From an uncultured Oscillospiraceae bacterium (GTDB taxonomy: Bacteria > Bacillota_A > Clostridia > Oscillospirales > Oscillospiraceae): a stretch of DNA of 27,833 bases. The DNA lies in NCBI GenBank assembly GCA_910584605.1, contig CAJUAW010000021.1, positions 1,902 to 29,734 on the forward strand, written 5' to 3'. The notes under the pieces were generated by a model. The model saw only the letters and a list, made by a program, of their open reading frames with translations, did not search any database and had not been told where the DNA came from. This document shows, piece by piece, positions 7,639-14,862 of this stretch. The position numbers and the translations under genes are program-made. How positions within the stretch are numbered: the first letter of the stretch is position 1; every line of letters starts with the position of its first letter.

Positions 7639-8501
7639 GTGTCGTTTCTCCAAATCTTTTGTTTTTTTATATCCTTCCAGGTCCCATCAAACACGGCCTT
7701 CTCCACCAGAGGCAGGCCAAGATACACGATATTTTCCAGCAGCGCCGTCCGGCAGCCGAAGTCCCCCAGCTGAAGGGCGGCCCCGATCTGCGCCAGGGAG
7801 TGGTCCATGGTCTGCCGCAGGGCTTCGTCGTCCCCATCGGGGCCATACCGGGCCGCCGCCGGGTTGTAGCGGCCGGCCAGCCTGTCCTCCTCCCAGTCGT
7901 CCCGGGCGTCGGCCAGGTAGATCCAGCGCCCCAGATGGTACAGCAGCTGGGACAGCACACGTCCCCGCTCCCCCTCCTGGGGCGCGGCGGCCTGAAGCAG
8001 ACGGGCAAAGGCATCCGCCGTCCGGTCCAGCGAGGTGCACCGCTCCCGCTCCAGCACAGCCAGCTCCTTCAGACAACGCTCCGCTGTCCGGTCGAAGCCG
8101 GGACAGCGGCGGGCCGCTTTCCGGTAGGCGGGCCGCAGCAGGACGGACAGTGCCCGGGCGGGCAGACCCCTCCCAAAGCCCTCGTCCTGGACCGAATCCC
8201 GCAGCTTCCACCAGGCCAGGATCACGCTCTCGTCCGCAGCCAGCTCCAGCGCCCCGCTGTCGGGACACATGGGCAGCCGGCGCAGCGGATTGGCGTGGCA
8301 CCGGCCCCGGCAGGGATGGAAACGGTCCTCCGGTTCCCACAGGAGCAGAGCCAGAAAGGTGAAGTCAAAGTTGAGGAGCATGGGGGCCGCCAGCCCGTAC
8401 CGCCGCCGCAGGCACCGGCACAAGCCGCAGTAGGTGGCCCGGTACAGATCAAAGTCCTTGCATTTCAGCTCCGGACGGAAGGGGCGCACATAGCCGAACA
8501 T
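7635..8501 (-). CDS. DUF5685 family protein
   Basis: 288 aa, predicted soluble and almost all helical. The N-terminus MFGYVRPFRPELKCKDF followed by YRATYCGLCRCLRRRYG is typical of the DUF5685 family. Cysteines cluster at CGLCRC and again at HPCRGRC...MC, suggesting a metal site. An acidic cluster, YLADARDDWEEDRLAGRYNP, near residue 200 resembles the Asp-rich metal motif of helical isoprenoid enzymes, but I would not assign that activity. The ATG at 8501 has GAGG 9 nt upstream, overlapping the rseC stop. It is coupled to the J-domain gene by an ATGA overlap, hinting at a client-chaperone pair. Molecular function is unknown. Confidence 0.82.
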   Translation of the reverse strand: MFGYVRPFRPELKCKDFDLYRATYCGLCRCLRRRYGLAAPMLLNFDFTFLALLLWEPEDRFHPCRGRCHANPLRRLPMCPDSGALELAADESVILAWWKLRDSVQDEGFGRGLPARALSVLLRPAYRKAARRCPGFDRTAERCLKELAVLERERCTSLDRTADAFARLLQAAAPQEGERGRVLSQLLYHLGRWIYLADARDDWEEDRLAGRYNPAAARYGPDGDDEALRQTMDHSLAQIGAALQLGDFGCRTALLENIVYLGLPLVEKAVFDGTWKDIKKQKIWRNDT

Positions 8502-8511
8502 CCGTCCGTCC

Positions 8512-8934
8512 TCAGCGCAGCTGCTTCAAAATGGCAAACTCCGGGGCGTTCCTCCGGGTGATGGCCCGGTCCATCAGAAGGGCGGGCACAAACCCCGCGG
8601 CCAGTCCCAGGAAGGCCGTCGCCAGAGCGGTGATCTCGCTGAGGTGGAGCGCCCCCATCCCCAGGCCGTAGCCCAGGCCCAGACCCACGCAGGGCAGAAG
8701 AAACACCGCCACTGAGGTGCTGTAATTGCCTCCGCTGGCCGGCTCCACCTCCACAAAGTCGCCGGGCTTGGCCCCGATCCCGTTGGAGGCCAGGGCCAGA
8801 ATCTCCTGGGGCGGCTTGGCGGAGCAACCGGCGCAGGCGCCGTCGCAGTGCAGGCCGCACTCCATCTGACGCAGAAGAGAGACCTCCGCCACCCCCTCCC
8901 GAACAATTTTTTTCACAATCGCATTTTGAACCAT
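8512..8934 (-). CDS. rseC: RseC/MucC-type SoxR-reducing family protein
   Basis: 140 aa. Residues 1-70 hold the family's cytoplasmic beta domain with an N-terminal cysteine cluster (MECGLHCDGACAGC, a C-x3-C-x3-C-x2-C pattern), and VEVEPASGGNYSTSVAVF. Two membrane segments follow (about 72-95 and 100-121), then a short cytoplasmic tail. Members in proteobacteria take part in sigma-E control or SoxR reduction; in Clostridia relatives often accompany Rnf-type electron transport, but no Rnf genes are seen here. ATG 8934 is chosen over GTG 8946: GTGAGG lies 6 nt upstream directly after the cdaR stop. Confidence 0.85.
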   Translation of the reverse strand: MVQNAIVKKIVREGVAEVSLLRQMECGLHCDGACAGCSAKPPQEILALASNGIGAKPGDFVEVEPASGGNYSTSVAVFLLPCVGLGLGYGLGMGALHLSEITALATAFLGLAAGFVPALLMDRAITRRNAPEFAILKQLR

Positions 8935-8946
8935 AGGGATCCTCAC

Positions 8947-10170
8947 TTATCTGCTCATATTTACCACGATCGAGTAGGTCCCAATCACACCCACTGTATC
9001 GATCCCATCCAGATAGACCCGGACGGGAACCACGCTGGTTCCCAAAGTGGTCACATTGGACAGGTCCGCCACAATGCGGATCTGGCTGGCGTCCACCTTA
9101 TCCAGGTCCTCCGCCGGCCCCCGGACGGTCACCAGAACGCTCTGGGTGACCACGTCCGCCTCATAGCCGCTGGGCGGCGGGGTCGTCCGGATATTGCTCA
9201 CGGCGAACACCTCTGTGTCCAGCCCCTCCACCGTCACAGTGACGGTAGCGGTGGTCAAGCCGCTCTCGTTGGTCAGGCTGGGGTCCAGCGTGATGGGGAA
9301 GGTGAAGGGCTTGGTCCCCTCCACATTGGACAGATTGATGCTGCCCAGGGAGATCTCCTCCAGGCCCGCCATATCCGCCTCCGCGCCGGAGACGACGATG
9401 GACGGCGGGTCGATCTCCTGCTTGGCGTCGTCCACGGCGGCGCCGCCGCCGGGCACCAGGTTCACCGTGAGGGGAACCTCCTTGACTACCACCACCGGCA
9501 CCACCACATAGGCGGTGTTGGTACTGAGGGTGACCTCCAGATTGGTGAGGGAATTGCCCTGCTTGTCCAGCAGGACCAGCGGCAGGTCGCCGGCGAAACG
9601 CTCGCTCAGCTCCCCACTCTCCAGAATGGCCGCCACCTTGTCCACCTGATTCACCTGCTCCACCGGGCCGCCTACCACCACGGAGACCGGCTCAATGGCT
9701 GGCGTGCCCATCTGGTAGCCCTGGGCCACCCGTCCGTTCAGCTGGAACTGGACGTCAAAGGACTTCGTATACAGCTTCTCCACCGTCACCACCAGGGTAG
9801 AGGTCTTGGCCGTCAGGTCGTCCGAGTTGATGCCCTCGGGCCACACCTCCCGGTAGCGCAGGGTGTTCTCCCCCTCCGAGCAGCTGGAGACGTCCACCCG
9901 CACACACAGGCCGCTCCGGTTGCGCAGCAACTCGGCGCGGGCGCTGGTGGGCCCCTCCACCGGCAGCTCCACCATCTGGGGGGAGATGTCCGAGATGATC
10001 AGCCCCTGGCTGGCGAGGACGCTGGTCCCGGTGGTCTCCACCCGCACGTTGTGGATGGAGGTCACCCCGTTGGGGTCCACCGACGCCCGCACGTAGACCC
10101 AGAATACAATGGCCAGCACAATGGACAGCAGAATGTACACCCACCGGCTCTCTTTCAGCCGTGCCATCAC
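8947..10170 (-). CDS. cdaR: CdaR (YbbR) regulator of diadenylate cyclase
   Basis: 407 aa. One N-terminal transmembrane helix (about 10-28, YILLSIVLAIVFWVYV) is followed by a long extracytoplasmic region of YbbR-type beta repeats. I can see about four, each with the pattern of a VxVxGP or VVVSG strand: PVEGPTSARAEL, VVVGGPVEQVNQVD, IVVSGAEADM and VTVRGPAEDLDKVD. CdaR binds CdaA in the membrane and tunes c-di-AMP synthesis. GTG 10170 overlaps the cdaA stop (GTGA) with a good SD distance; ATG 10167 is an equally possible start. The adjacent cdaA supports the call. glmM, the usual third gene, is absent here. Confidence 0.94.
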   Translation of the reverse strand: MMARLKESRWVYILLSIVLAIVFWVYVRASVDPNGVTSIHNVRVETTGTSVLASQGLIISDISPQMVELPVEGPTSARAELLRNRSGLCVRVDVSSCSEGENTLRYREVWPEGINSDDLTAKTSTLVVTVEKLYTKSFDVQFQLNGRVAQGYQMGTPAIEPVSVVVGGPVEQVNQVDKVAAILESGELSERFAGDLPLVLLDKQGNSLTNLEVTLSTNTAYVVVPVVVVKEVPLTVNLVPGGGAAVDDAKQEIDPPSIVVSGAEADMAGLEEISLGSINLSNVEGTKPFTFPITLDPSLTNESGLTTATVTVTVEGLDTEVFAVSNIRTTPPPSGYEADVVTQSVLVTVRGPAEDLDKVDASQIRIVADLSNVTTLGTSVVPVRVYLDGIDTVGVIGTYSIVVNMSR

Positions 10171-11066
10171 AGCGGGTCACCCTCCTCCTTCTTGCTTCCG
10201 CCCAGCAGAAGCCCCACCAGGGGGAGCTGTCCGCTTCGCTTCTCCTCCTGCTTGTCGTTGAGCAGCTCGTTGCGCAGAAGGCGCTCCAGCGTCTCCGGGG
10301 CCAGATGCCGCTTGAGCATCCCCCCCACGGCGGCGGAGATGGACCCGGTCTCCTCCGAGACGATGACCACCACGGCGTCCGAGTGCTCGCTCATGCCGAT
10401 GCCTGCCCGATGGCGCATGCCCAGGTCCCGGCTCAGGTTCACGTTGCCCGACAGGGGCAGCATGCAGCCCGCGCCCACGATCCGGCCGCCCCGGACGATG
10501 ACCGCCCCGTCATGGAGGGGGGCCTTATTCCAAAACAGGTTCTTCAGCAGCTCACTGGACACGCTGCAGTCCAGAGCGGTGCCCGTTTTGATCACATCGT
10601 CCAGCAGGTTCTGCCGCTCAAAGACCATCAGCGCCCCCACCTTGTCCCGGGACAGGTCGGCGTAAGCCTCGCAGGTCTGGTTGATGGCGGTGTCCATCTC
10701 CTCCCCGTTCGCCCGGCTGGAGGCAAACACCAGACCCAGGCGGCTGCTGCCCATCCGCTCCAAAAAGCGGCGGATCTCGGGCTGAAACAGCACCACCAAC
10801 ACCAAAACCCCCCACTGGATCACCCGGTCCAGCAAAAAGCTGGTGGCGGTGAGGGACAGTACGTAATTGGAGGAGACGAACATTGCCCCCAGCAGGATCA
10901 ACACGCCCCGCAGCACCCGGCCGGAGCTGGTCTTGCGCAGCATCCAGAGCAGTTTGTAGATGATAAAGGCCAAAATGGCGATATCCAGAAGGTCGGTCAG
11001 CTGAATCTGCAGCAGCGGGAAGGTAGACTGCCAGAACATTTGAAAGCTGTGGATCAGTTCTGTCAC
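10167..11066 (-). CDS. cdaA: Membrane diadenylate cyclase CdaA
   Basis: Makes cyclic di-AMP from two ATP. The 299 aa protein has three N-terminal membrane helices (about 25-42, 52-70, 80-96) followed by the DisA_N catalytic domain. Active-site motifs are intact: DGA at 186-188 (LHDGAVIV) and RHR at 218-220 (RHRAGIGMSEHSDA). The start is GTG at 11066 with GAGGTG 7 nt upstream; the nearby ATG is out of frame and hits an immediate stop. It is the first gene of a long unit and has a consensus promoter at 11117-11145. c-di-AMP controls potassium and osmolyte balance, wall homeostasis and, in spore formers, DNA-damage checks. Confidence 0.96.
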   Translation of the reverse strand: MTELIHSFQMFWQSTFPLLQIQLTDLLDIAILAFIIYKLLWMLRKTSSGRVLRGVLILLGAMFVSSNYVLSLTATSFLLDRVIQWGVLVLVVLFQPEIRRFLERMGSSRLGLVFASSRANGEEMDTAINQTCEAYADLSRDKVGALMVFERQNLLDDVIKTGTALDCSVSSELLKNLFWNKAPLHDGAVIVRGGRIVGAGCMLPLSGNVNLSRDLGMRHRAGIGMSEHSDAVVVIVSEETGSISAAVGGMLKRHLAPETLERLLRNELLNDKQEEKRSGQLPLVGLLLGGSKKEEGDPL

Positions 11067-11116
11067 ATGGACTCACCTCATTTCCGCGTTTGGTGCGCAA
11101 AATACTTCATCATGGT

Positions 11117-11145
11117 ATTATACGATATTTCCAACGGTTTGGCAA
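11117..11145 (-). promoter_or_regulatory. Sigma-A-type promoter for the cdaA operon
   Basis: Minus-strand -35 TTGCCA (11140-11145), 17-bp spacer and perfect -10 TATAAT (11117-11122), about 50 bp upstream of the cdaA start. Confidence 0.85.
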
Positions 11146-11192
11146 CCGAAAAGACAAATTCCAAGATGAAAATTTTATGAACAGATTCCCTG

Positions 11193-11218
11193 AAAAAGCC
11201 TCCCTCAAGGAGGGAGGC
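11193..11218 (-). terminator. Intrinsic terminator after the cysteine desulfurase gene
   Basis: Perfect 9-bp stem GCCTCCCTC/GAGGGAGGC with a 3-nt loop (11198-11218), followed on the minus strand by five T. It lies 10 bp after the stop codon and separates this unit from the cdaA promoter. Confidence 0.93.
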
Positions 11219-11227
11219 TGGGAAGCG

Positions 11228-12349
11228 CTACCGGCTTGCAAGCTCCTGGACAGCCTGGAGGAAACGGTCGATTTCCCGGCCGGTGTTAAAGGCGGAGACG
11301 CTGGCCCGCAGGGTGCCGGTCTCCAGCGTACCTGCGGTCTCATGGGCCAGGGGGGCGCAGTGGAGTCCCGCCCGGAGGGCCATCCCCCGGCCGCCCAGAA
11401 GCTCTCCCACCTCCTCGCAGTCCCGGCCCGCCAGCCGGAAGGAGAGCACCCCCGCCTGGACCGCCGGGTCCGGGGACAGGAAGGGCTCCGCTCCGGGGAT
11501 CTCGCCCAGTCCCGCCCCCATGCGGCGGATGAGCCGGGTCTCGTGGGCGGCGATCTCCTCCACCCCCCGGCGCTCCAGGAAGCGCAGGCCCTCCAGCAGT
11601 CCGGCAATGCCGGCGATGTTATGGGTACCCGCCTCCAGCCGGTCGGGGAGGAACTCGGGCATGGACTGGCGCTTGGATTCGCTCCCGGTCCCTCCCTCCA
11701 GCAGGGGGGCCGGGTCCACTCCGCACAGCAGGAGGCCGGTCCCCTGAGGGCCGTACAGCCCCTTATGTCCCGGCATGGCGGCAAAGGCCGCGCCCAAGGC
11801 GGTAAAGTCCAGCGGCAGAACGCCGGCGGACTGGGAGGCGTCCACGATCAGGGGCACCTCCCGCTCCCGGCACAGCCGGGCGATCTCCTCAATGGGCAGG
11901 ATGAAGCCGAAGACATTGGACACGTGGGTACAAACCGCCAGATCGGCGCCCCGGTCCAGCTCCCGGCGGAAGGACTCCAGAACGGCCTCCCACTGGAAGA
12001 GGGGGCCGCGGGCCACCCGCAGGGATACATCCAGGGCGTTGAGGGGGCGGGTAACGGCGTTGTGCTCATAGCCGGAGATCACCACCCGGCTCCCTGGCCG
12101 GGCCAGGGTCTTGATGGCGATGTTCAGCCCGTGGGTAGCGTTGCTGGTAAACACCACCTGCTCCGGGGTTTCCACATGGAACAGCCGGGCCGCCGCCTCC
12201 CGGCATGCGAAGGCTTTGGCCGCCGCGGCCATAGCGGGACGGTGTCCCCCCCGGCCGGGACTGGCCAGATGGTTAATGGCCCAGGCGCTGGCCGTGGCTA
12301 CTGAGGCGGGCTTTTGCAGGGTGGTGGCGGCACTGTCCAGATAGATCAC
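11228..12349 (-). CDS. Class V aminotransferase, cysteine desulfurase family
   Basis: PLP enzyme of 373 aa that should release sulfur (or selenium) from cysteine (or selenocysteine). Visible sites: MIYLDSAATT start, His97 in GYEHNAV, Asp170 and Gln173 in VDASQSAG, PLP-Lys196 in PGHKGLYGPQG, and the sulfur-accepting Cys331 in RAGLHCAPLAH. The pattern matches the EF2568-type cysteine desulfurase family (TIGR01977) better than IscS or SufS, and no SufU/IscU scaffold is adjacent. Start GTG 12349 has AGGAGGTG 5 nt upstream and a GTGA overlap with the DUF3343 gene, so the two are translated together. The partner suggests it charges a small S/Se carrier. Confidence 0.93.
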   Translation of the reverse strand: MIYLDSAATTLQKPASVATASAWAINHLASPGRGGHRPAMAAAAKAFACREAAARLFHVETPEQVVFTSNATHGLNIAIKTLARPGSRVVISGYEHNAVTRPLNALDVSLRVARGPLFQWEAVLESFRRELDRGADLAVCTHVSNVFGFILPIEEIARLCREREVPLIVDASQSAGVLPLDFTALGAAFAAMPGHKGLYGPQGTGLLLCGVDPAPLLEGGTGSESKRQSMPEFLPDRLEAGTHNIAGIAGLLEGLRFLERRGVEEIAAHETRLIRRMGAGLGEIPGAEPFLSPDPAVQAGVLSFRLAGRDCEEVGELLGGRGMALRAGLHCAPLAHETAGTLETGTLRASVSAFNTGREIDRFLQAVQELASR

Positions 12350-12600
12350 AGCGCCACCTCCTGGTAGCTGCCATCCCCGGCGGTGATGAAGATGCGCTTG
12401 GGCGTCAGGCCCACCCGCTGAAGGATGCGCAGGGAGTCCGGAAGATTGCGCTGGGATATCTTTACCGAGTGACTGCACCCCTCTCCCGAGATGCTCTTGG
12501 GGGAACGCAGAACCCGGGCGGTGATGCCCGCCCGCTCCAGCGCCGCGGCGGTGCGCTGGGCGTAGGTCAGCGAGCGGCATACGATCAGATAATAGAGCAT
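12346..12600 (-). CDS. DUF3343 putative S/Se carrier-like protein
   Basis: 84 aa, starting MLYYLIVCRSLTYAQRTAAALERAGI with the conserved GCSHSVKI segment in the middle, as in DUF3343 (Se_S_carrier-like) proteins. The conserved Cys in EGCSHSV is the expected persulfide or selenide site; another Cys lies at position 8. Family members commonly sit beside this type of cysteine desulfurase and have been linked to selenium utilisation by co-occurrence, but biochemical proof is lacking. ATG 12600 has AAGGAA upstream. The downstream desulfurase start overlaps its stop, implying a functional pair. Confidence 0.88.
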   Translation of the reverse strand: MLYYLIVCRSLTYAQRTAAALERAGITARVLRSPKSISGEGCSHSVKISQRNLPDSLRILQRVGLTPKRIFITAGDGSYQEVAL

Positions 12601-12617
12601 GGCATGGTTCCTTTCCT

Positions 12618-12638
12618 GGGACGGGACTGTTCCGCCCC
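12618..12638. repeat. 21-bp imperfect palindrome upstream of DUF3343
   Basis: GGG-a-CGG-g-AC-t-GT-t-CCG-c-CCC: an interrupted dyad just upstream of the DUF3343 ribosome-binding site. It could be an operator or a leader hairpin. No factor can be named. Confidence 0.45.
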
Positions 12639-12652
12639 ACAGAAATAGCCGG

Positions 12653-12675
12653 GAGGGGAGCTCGGCGTTCCCCTC
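12653..12675. repeat. Inverted repeat in the ispF-DUF3343 gap
   Basis: A 7-bp stem GAGGGGA/TCCCCTC around a 9-nt loop. It lies between the ispF hairpin and the 21-bp palindrome, so the 150-bp leader of the DUF3343 pair contains three dyads in a row. Confidence 0.45.
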
Positions 12676-12724
12676 TCGTAACCAGCTTATGCAGCCGCCC
12701 CGGCGGTTGACACCGGCAGCGCAA

Positions 12725-12748
12725 TGCCCGGCGCGCAGGCGCCGGGCA
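12725..12748 (-). terminator. Strong GC hairpin after ispF, no U tract
   Basis: Perfect 10-bp stem TGCCCGGCGC/GCGCCGGGCA with a 4-nt loop, 5 bp after the ispF stop. No T run follows on either strand, so it may be an RNA 3'-end stabiliser or partial terminator rather than a classical intrinsic one. No clear promoter separates it from the DUF3343 gene. Confidence 0.5.
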
Positions 12749-12753
12749 CGATC

Positions 12754-13224
12754 CTACTCCTCCAGCAGGCACACCGCATGGACCGCCATGCCCTCCCCGG
12801 AGCCGGTGAAGCCCAGCCCCTCCTCGGTGGTGGCCTTTACGTTGACCCGGTCAGGGGAAACTCCCATGACCTGGGCCAGGTTTTCCCCCATCTGGGCGAG
12901 GTAGGGGGCCAGCTTGGGCCGCTGGGCCAGGATGGCGGCGTCCACATTGCCCACGGAAAACCCCCGCTCCCCTAGCAGCTCCATCACATGGGCCAGCAGC
13001 TTCAGGCTGTCCGCCCCGGCATAGGCGGGATCGGTATCGGGAAAATGCCGTCCGATATCCCCCAGGCCCGCCGCCCCCAGCAGGGCGTCCATCACGGCAT
13101 GGGTGAGCACATCGGCGTCCGAGTGGCCCAGCAGGCCCTTTTCCCAAAAAATTTCCACCCCGCCCAGGATCAGCCTTCTGCCCTCGGTCAGCCGGTGGAC
13201 GTCGTAACCGTGGCCGATCCTCAT
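12754..13224 (-). CDS. ispF: 2-C-methyl-D-erythritol 2,4-cyclodiphosphate synthase
   Basis: Fifth step of the MEP isoprenoid pathway: cyclises CDP-ME-2-phosphate to MEcPP with release of CMP. The 156 aa protein shows MRIGHGYDVHRL (zinc ligands D8 and H10), LGHSDADVLTH with zinc ligand H42, the substrate-binding DIGRHFPDTDP, and the C-terminal VNVKATTEEGLGFTG. Length is normal. ATG 13224 overlaps the ispD stop as ATGA with GGAGGTG upstream; a GTG 15 bp earlier gives an unsupported extension. IspD and IspF act two steps apart and are coupled here. Confidence 0.97.
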   Translation of the reverse strand: MRIGHGYDVHRLTEGRRLILGGVEIFWEKGLLGHSDADVLTHAVMDALLGAAGLGDIGRHFPDTDPAYAGADSLKLLAHVMELLGERGFSVGNVDAAILAQRPKLAPYLAQMGENLAQVMGVSPDRVNVKATTEEGLGFTGSGEGMAVHAVCLLEE

Positions 13225-13973
13225 TCCTTGCACCTCCACAGGCTCTCGTCCACCCTGGCCTGGAGGATGGCCTCCCCCAGGATCAGATCCAGAGGGGTGG
13301 TGATCTTGATGTTCTCCGGGCTGCCGCTGGTGAGGGTGACCTTCATGCCCAACCGCTCCACCGCGCCGCAGTCGTCGGTGAGCAGCTCCCCGTCCTCAAC
13401 GGCCTTCTGGGTGGCCGCCCGTATCAGTCCGGCCTCAAAGACCTGGGGGGTCTGGACCGCCCACAGCTGGGAGCGGTCCACCGTCTCCACCACCAGGCCG
13501 TCCTCGGTGCGCTTGATGGTGTCCGTAAGCGGGAGCGCAGGGGCGGCGGCGCCGGTCAGCATAGCCCGAGTCACGGCGTCCCGGATGACCGCCTGGGTCA
13601 CCAGCGGCCGGGCCCCGTCATGGATGGCGATCAGCTCGGCCTCCGGGTCCACCTCCTGCAGGCCGGCCTGGACGGAATGGATACGCTCCTTCCCGCCTAC
13701 TACCACCTTTCTCACCTTGTTCAGGTCAAACTCCCTGCACAGCCGTCCGACTTCCACCACCAGGTCCTCCCTGGCCACCACAATGATCTCGTGGATCACG
13801 GCGCAGTCCTGAAAGGCGTACAGGGTGTGCGCCAGCACCGGCAGCTCCCCCAGGGGGGCCAGCACCTTGTCGATGCCGCCCATCCTCCGGGCCAGTCCGG
13901 CGGAGACAATCACCGCCGAGCACCTGGCCTCCTCCTCCGTTTTCTTCCGTCTGAATCGAGACAACAGCCCCAT
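13221..13973 (-). CDS. ispD: 2-C-methyl-D-erythritol 4-phosphate cytidylyltransferase
   Basis: Transfers CMP from CTP to MEP (MEP pathway). The 250 aa protein has the nucleotidyltransferase signature VSAGLARRMGGIDKVLAPL (about residues 23-41), AIHDGARPLV, the product-side VQTPQVF and LTDDCGAVE. A basic N-terminal extension of about 17 residues (GLLSRFRRKKTEEEAR) precedes the catalytic domain; the ATG at 13973 has AAGGAG upstream, so the extension looks genuine. First gene of its unit, with a strong promoter at 14014-14043. Confidence 0.97.
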   Translation of the reverse strand: MGLLSRFRRKKTEEEARCSAVIVSAGLARRMGGIDKVLAPLGELPVLAHTLYAFQDCAVIHEIIVVAREDLVVEVGRLCREFDLNKVRKVVVGGKERIHSVQAGLQEVDPEAELIAIHDGARPLVTQAVIRDAVTRAMLTGAAAPALPLTDTIKRTEDGLVVETVDRSQLWAVQTPQVFEAGLIRAATQKAVEDGELLTDDCGAVERLGMKVTLTSGSPENIKITTPLDLILGEAILQARVDESLWRCKE

Positions 13974-14013
13974 GATCCTCGCTCCTTATCCGACAATTTC
14001 CGTCTCTGCGTCC

Positions 14014-14043
14014 ATTATAGCACAGACGCGGCAGGCGAAACAA
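14014..14043 (-). promoter_or_regulatory. Sigma-A-type promoter for ispD-ispF
   Basis: Extended -10 TGTGCTATAAT (core TATAAT 14014-14019) and -35 TTGTTT (14038-14043), spacer 18 bp. The -35 lies in the U-rich tail of the carD terminator. Confidence 0.85.
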
Positions 14044-14089
14044 CTAAAACAGAGCGGCCATTTTATTCCAATTCGGAACAAATGGCCGC
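14038..14089 (-). terminator. Intrinsic terminator after carD
   Basis: Long hairpin 14054-14089 built on GCGGCCATTT and AAATGGCCGC with an inner TTCC/GGAA pairing, then a U-rich tract (TCTGTTTTAGTTGTTT) on the minus strand. The tract overlaps the -35 of ispD. Confidence 0.75.
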
Positions 14090-14107
14090 CCGGATCTGTT
14101 CGCATAT

Positions 14108-14584
14108 TTATGCCAGCGCAGTATTCAGCTCTTCCTCCACCGACTCGTAGCTGGCGCTCTTGGACAGCACCAGCTCTGAGATCAGGATCTGCTTGGCGGA
14201 GTGAAGCATCTTCCGCTCCCCGGTGGAAAGGCCCCGGTTCTGGTCCCGGATGGTCAGGCCCTTGATCACCCGGGCCACCTCAAACAGGTCGCCGCTCTTC
14301 ATGCGCTCCATATTTTCCCGGTAACGATGGTTCCAGTTCGCTGTCATCTCCACCTGAATCTCTGGGATGGCGGCCAGGACCTTATCCGCCTGCTCCTCAT
14401 CCACCACCGGACGCACACCAATCTCCTCGCAATTCTCTGTGGGGACCATCACCACCATAGACCGGTTGGGCAGCTGGAGGATGTAATAATCCCGCACCAC
14501 ATTATCCACCGTCTTCTGGACGATACTCTCCACAACGCCGCCCCCATACATGGGATGGACCACCTTATCCCCGATCTGGAACAC
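14108..14584 (-). CDS. carD: CarD family transcriptional regulator
   Basis: 158 aa RNA polymerase-binding regulator. The N-terminal RID/Tudor-like domain (1-60) reads MFQIGDKVVHPMYGGGVVESI...YYILQLPNRSMVVMVPTEN, the beta-lobe-contacting fold shared with Mfd/TRCF. The helical C-terminal half (70-150) includes NWNHRYRENMERMKSGDLFEVARVI and DQNRGLSTGERKML, typical of CarD-like proteins that stabilise open complexes, often at rRNA promoters. The start is GTG at 14584 with GAGG 8 nt upstream. It is a single-gene unit between its own promoter and terminator. In Firmicutes it could equally be called a CdnL-type protein. Confidence 0.95.
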   Translation of the reverse strand: MFQIGDKVVHPMYGGGVVESIVQKTVDNVVRDYYILQLPNRSMVVMVPTENCEEIGVRPVVDEEQADKVLAAIPEIQVEMTANWNHRYRENMERMKSGDLFEVARVIKGLTIRDQNRGLSTGERKMLHSAKQILISELVLSKSASYESVEEELNTALA

Positions 14585-14651
14585 TTCTTACCTCACTTTC
14601 TCTCATCCGACTCTCGGCTTTTTCCAGTTCTGTCTATATGAATCCAGTTAC

Positions 14652-14680
14652 ATTATAACAATTTTATCCTGTTTTTGCAA
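14652..14680 (-). promoter_or_regulatory. Sigma-A-type promoter for carD
   Basis: -35 TTGCAA (14675-14680), 17-bp spacer, perfect -10 TATAAT (14652-14657) on the minus strand, about 70 bp before the carD start. Confidence 0.87.
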
Positions 14681-14724
14681 GAGAAAAACAAACGATTTCC
14701 AAAATTTTTTCCGCTAATTTCCAG

Positions 14725-14804
14725 CCGCCTTCACAGAACAGCACTGTTTCAGGCGGAACTGGAGGACGTTCTGTCCTTCGGCTCGAACCAAAACGCCTGA
14801 GCCG
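14725..14804. other. Structured intergenic segment, possible small RNA
   Basis: The 307-bp gap between carD and ispH-rpsA (14585-14891) holds the carD promoter, an AT-rich run near 14690-14720, this segment and a terminator. Here CCGCCT/AGGCGG (14725-14730 and 14751-14756) encloses an inner AACAG/CTGTT (14737-14748), and CGGCTC/GAGCCG (14779-14784 and 14799-14804) follows. I see no ORF. It could be part of the ispH-rpsA 3' region or a separate short RNA. Confidence 0.35.
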
Positions 14805-14810
14805 ATACGA

Positions 14811-14862
14811 AAAGCCCTCAACACCAGAAAGCGGCTCGGACCGCTTCGGTGCTGAGGGCTTT
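14811..14862 (-). terminator. Strong intrinsic terminator after ispH-rpsA
   Basis: 52-bp hairpin: AAAGCCCTCA/TGAGGGCTTT at the base, then CACC/GGTG and AAGCGG/CCGCTT above a short loop. TTTTCG follows on the minus strand; TTTATT on the plus strand means it may also stop plus-strand transcription. Confidence 0.92.

Noticed and set aside
8848..10665. 605-codon plus-strand open frame opposite rseC, cdaR and cdaA
   Set aside because: It spans three confident minus-strand genes, is rich in His/Gly/Gln as expected for an antisense frame, and lacks domain features.
12725..12748. Classical intrinsic terminator after ispF
   Set aside because: The hairpin is perfect but no T run follows, so I list it only as a hairpin or partial terminator.
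11228..12772. Longer N-terminus for the cysteine desulfurase
   Set aside because: The upstream 140 codons overlap the DUF3343 gene out of frame and lack homology; the family N-terminus MIYLDSAATT follows a strong SD.
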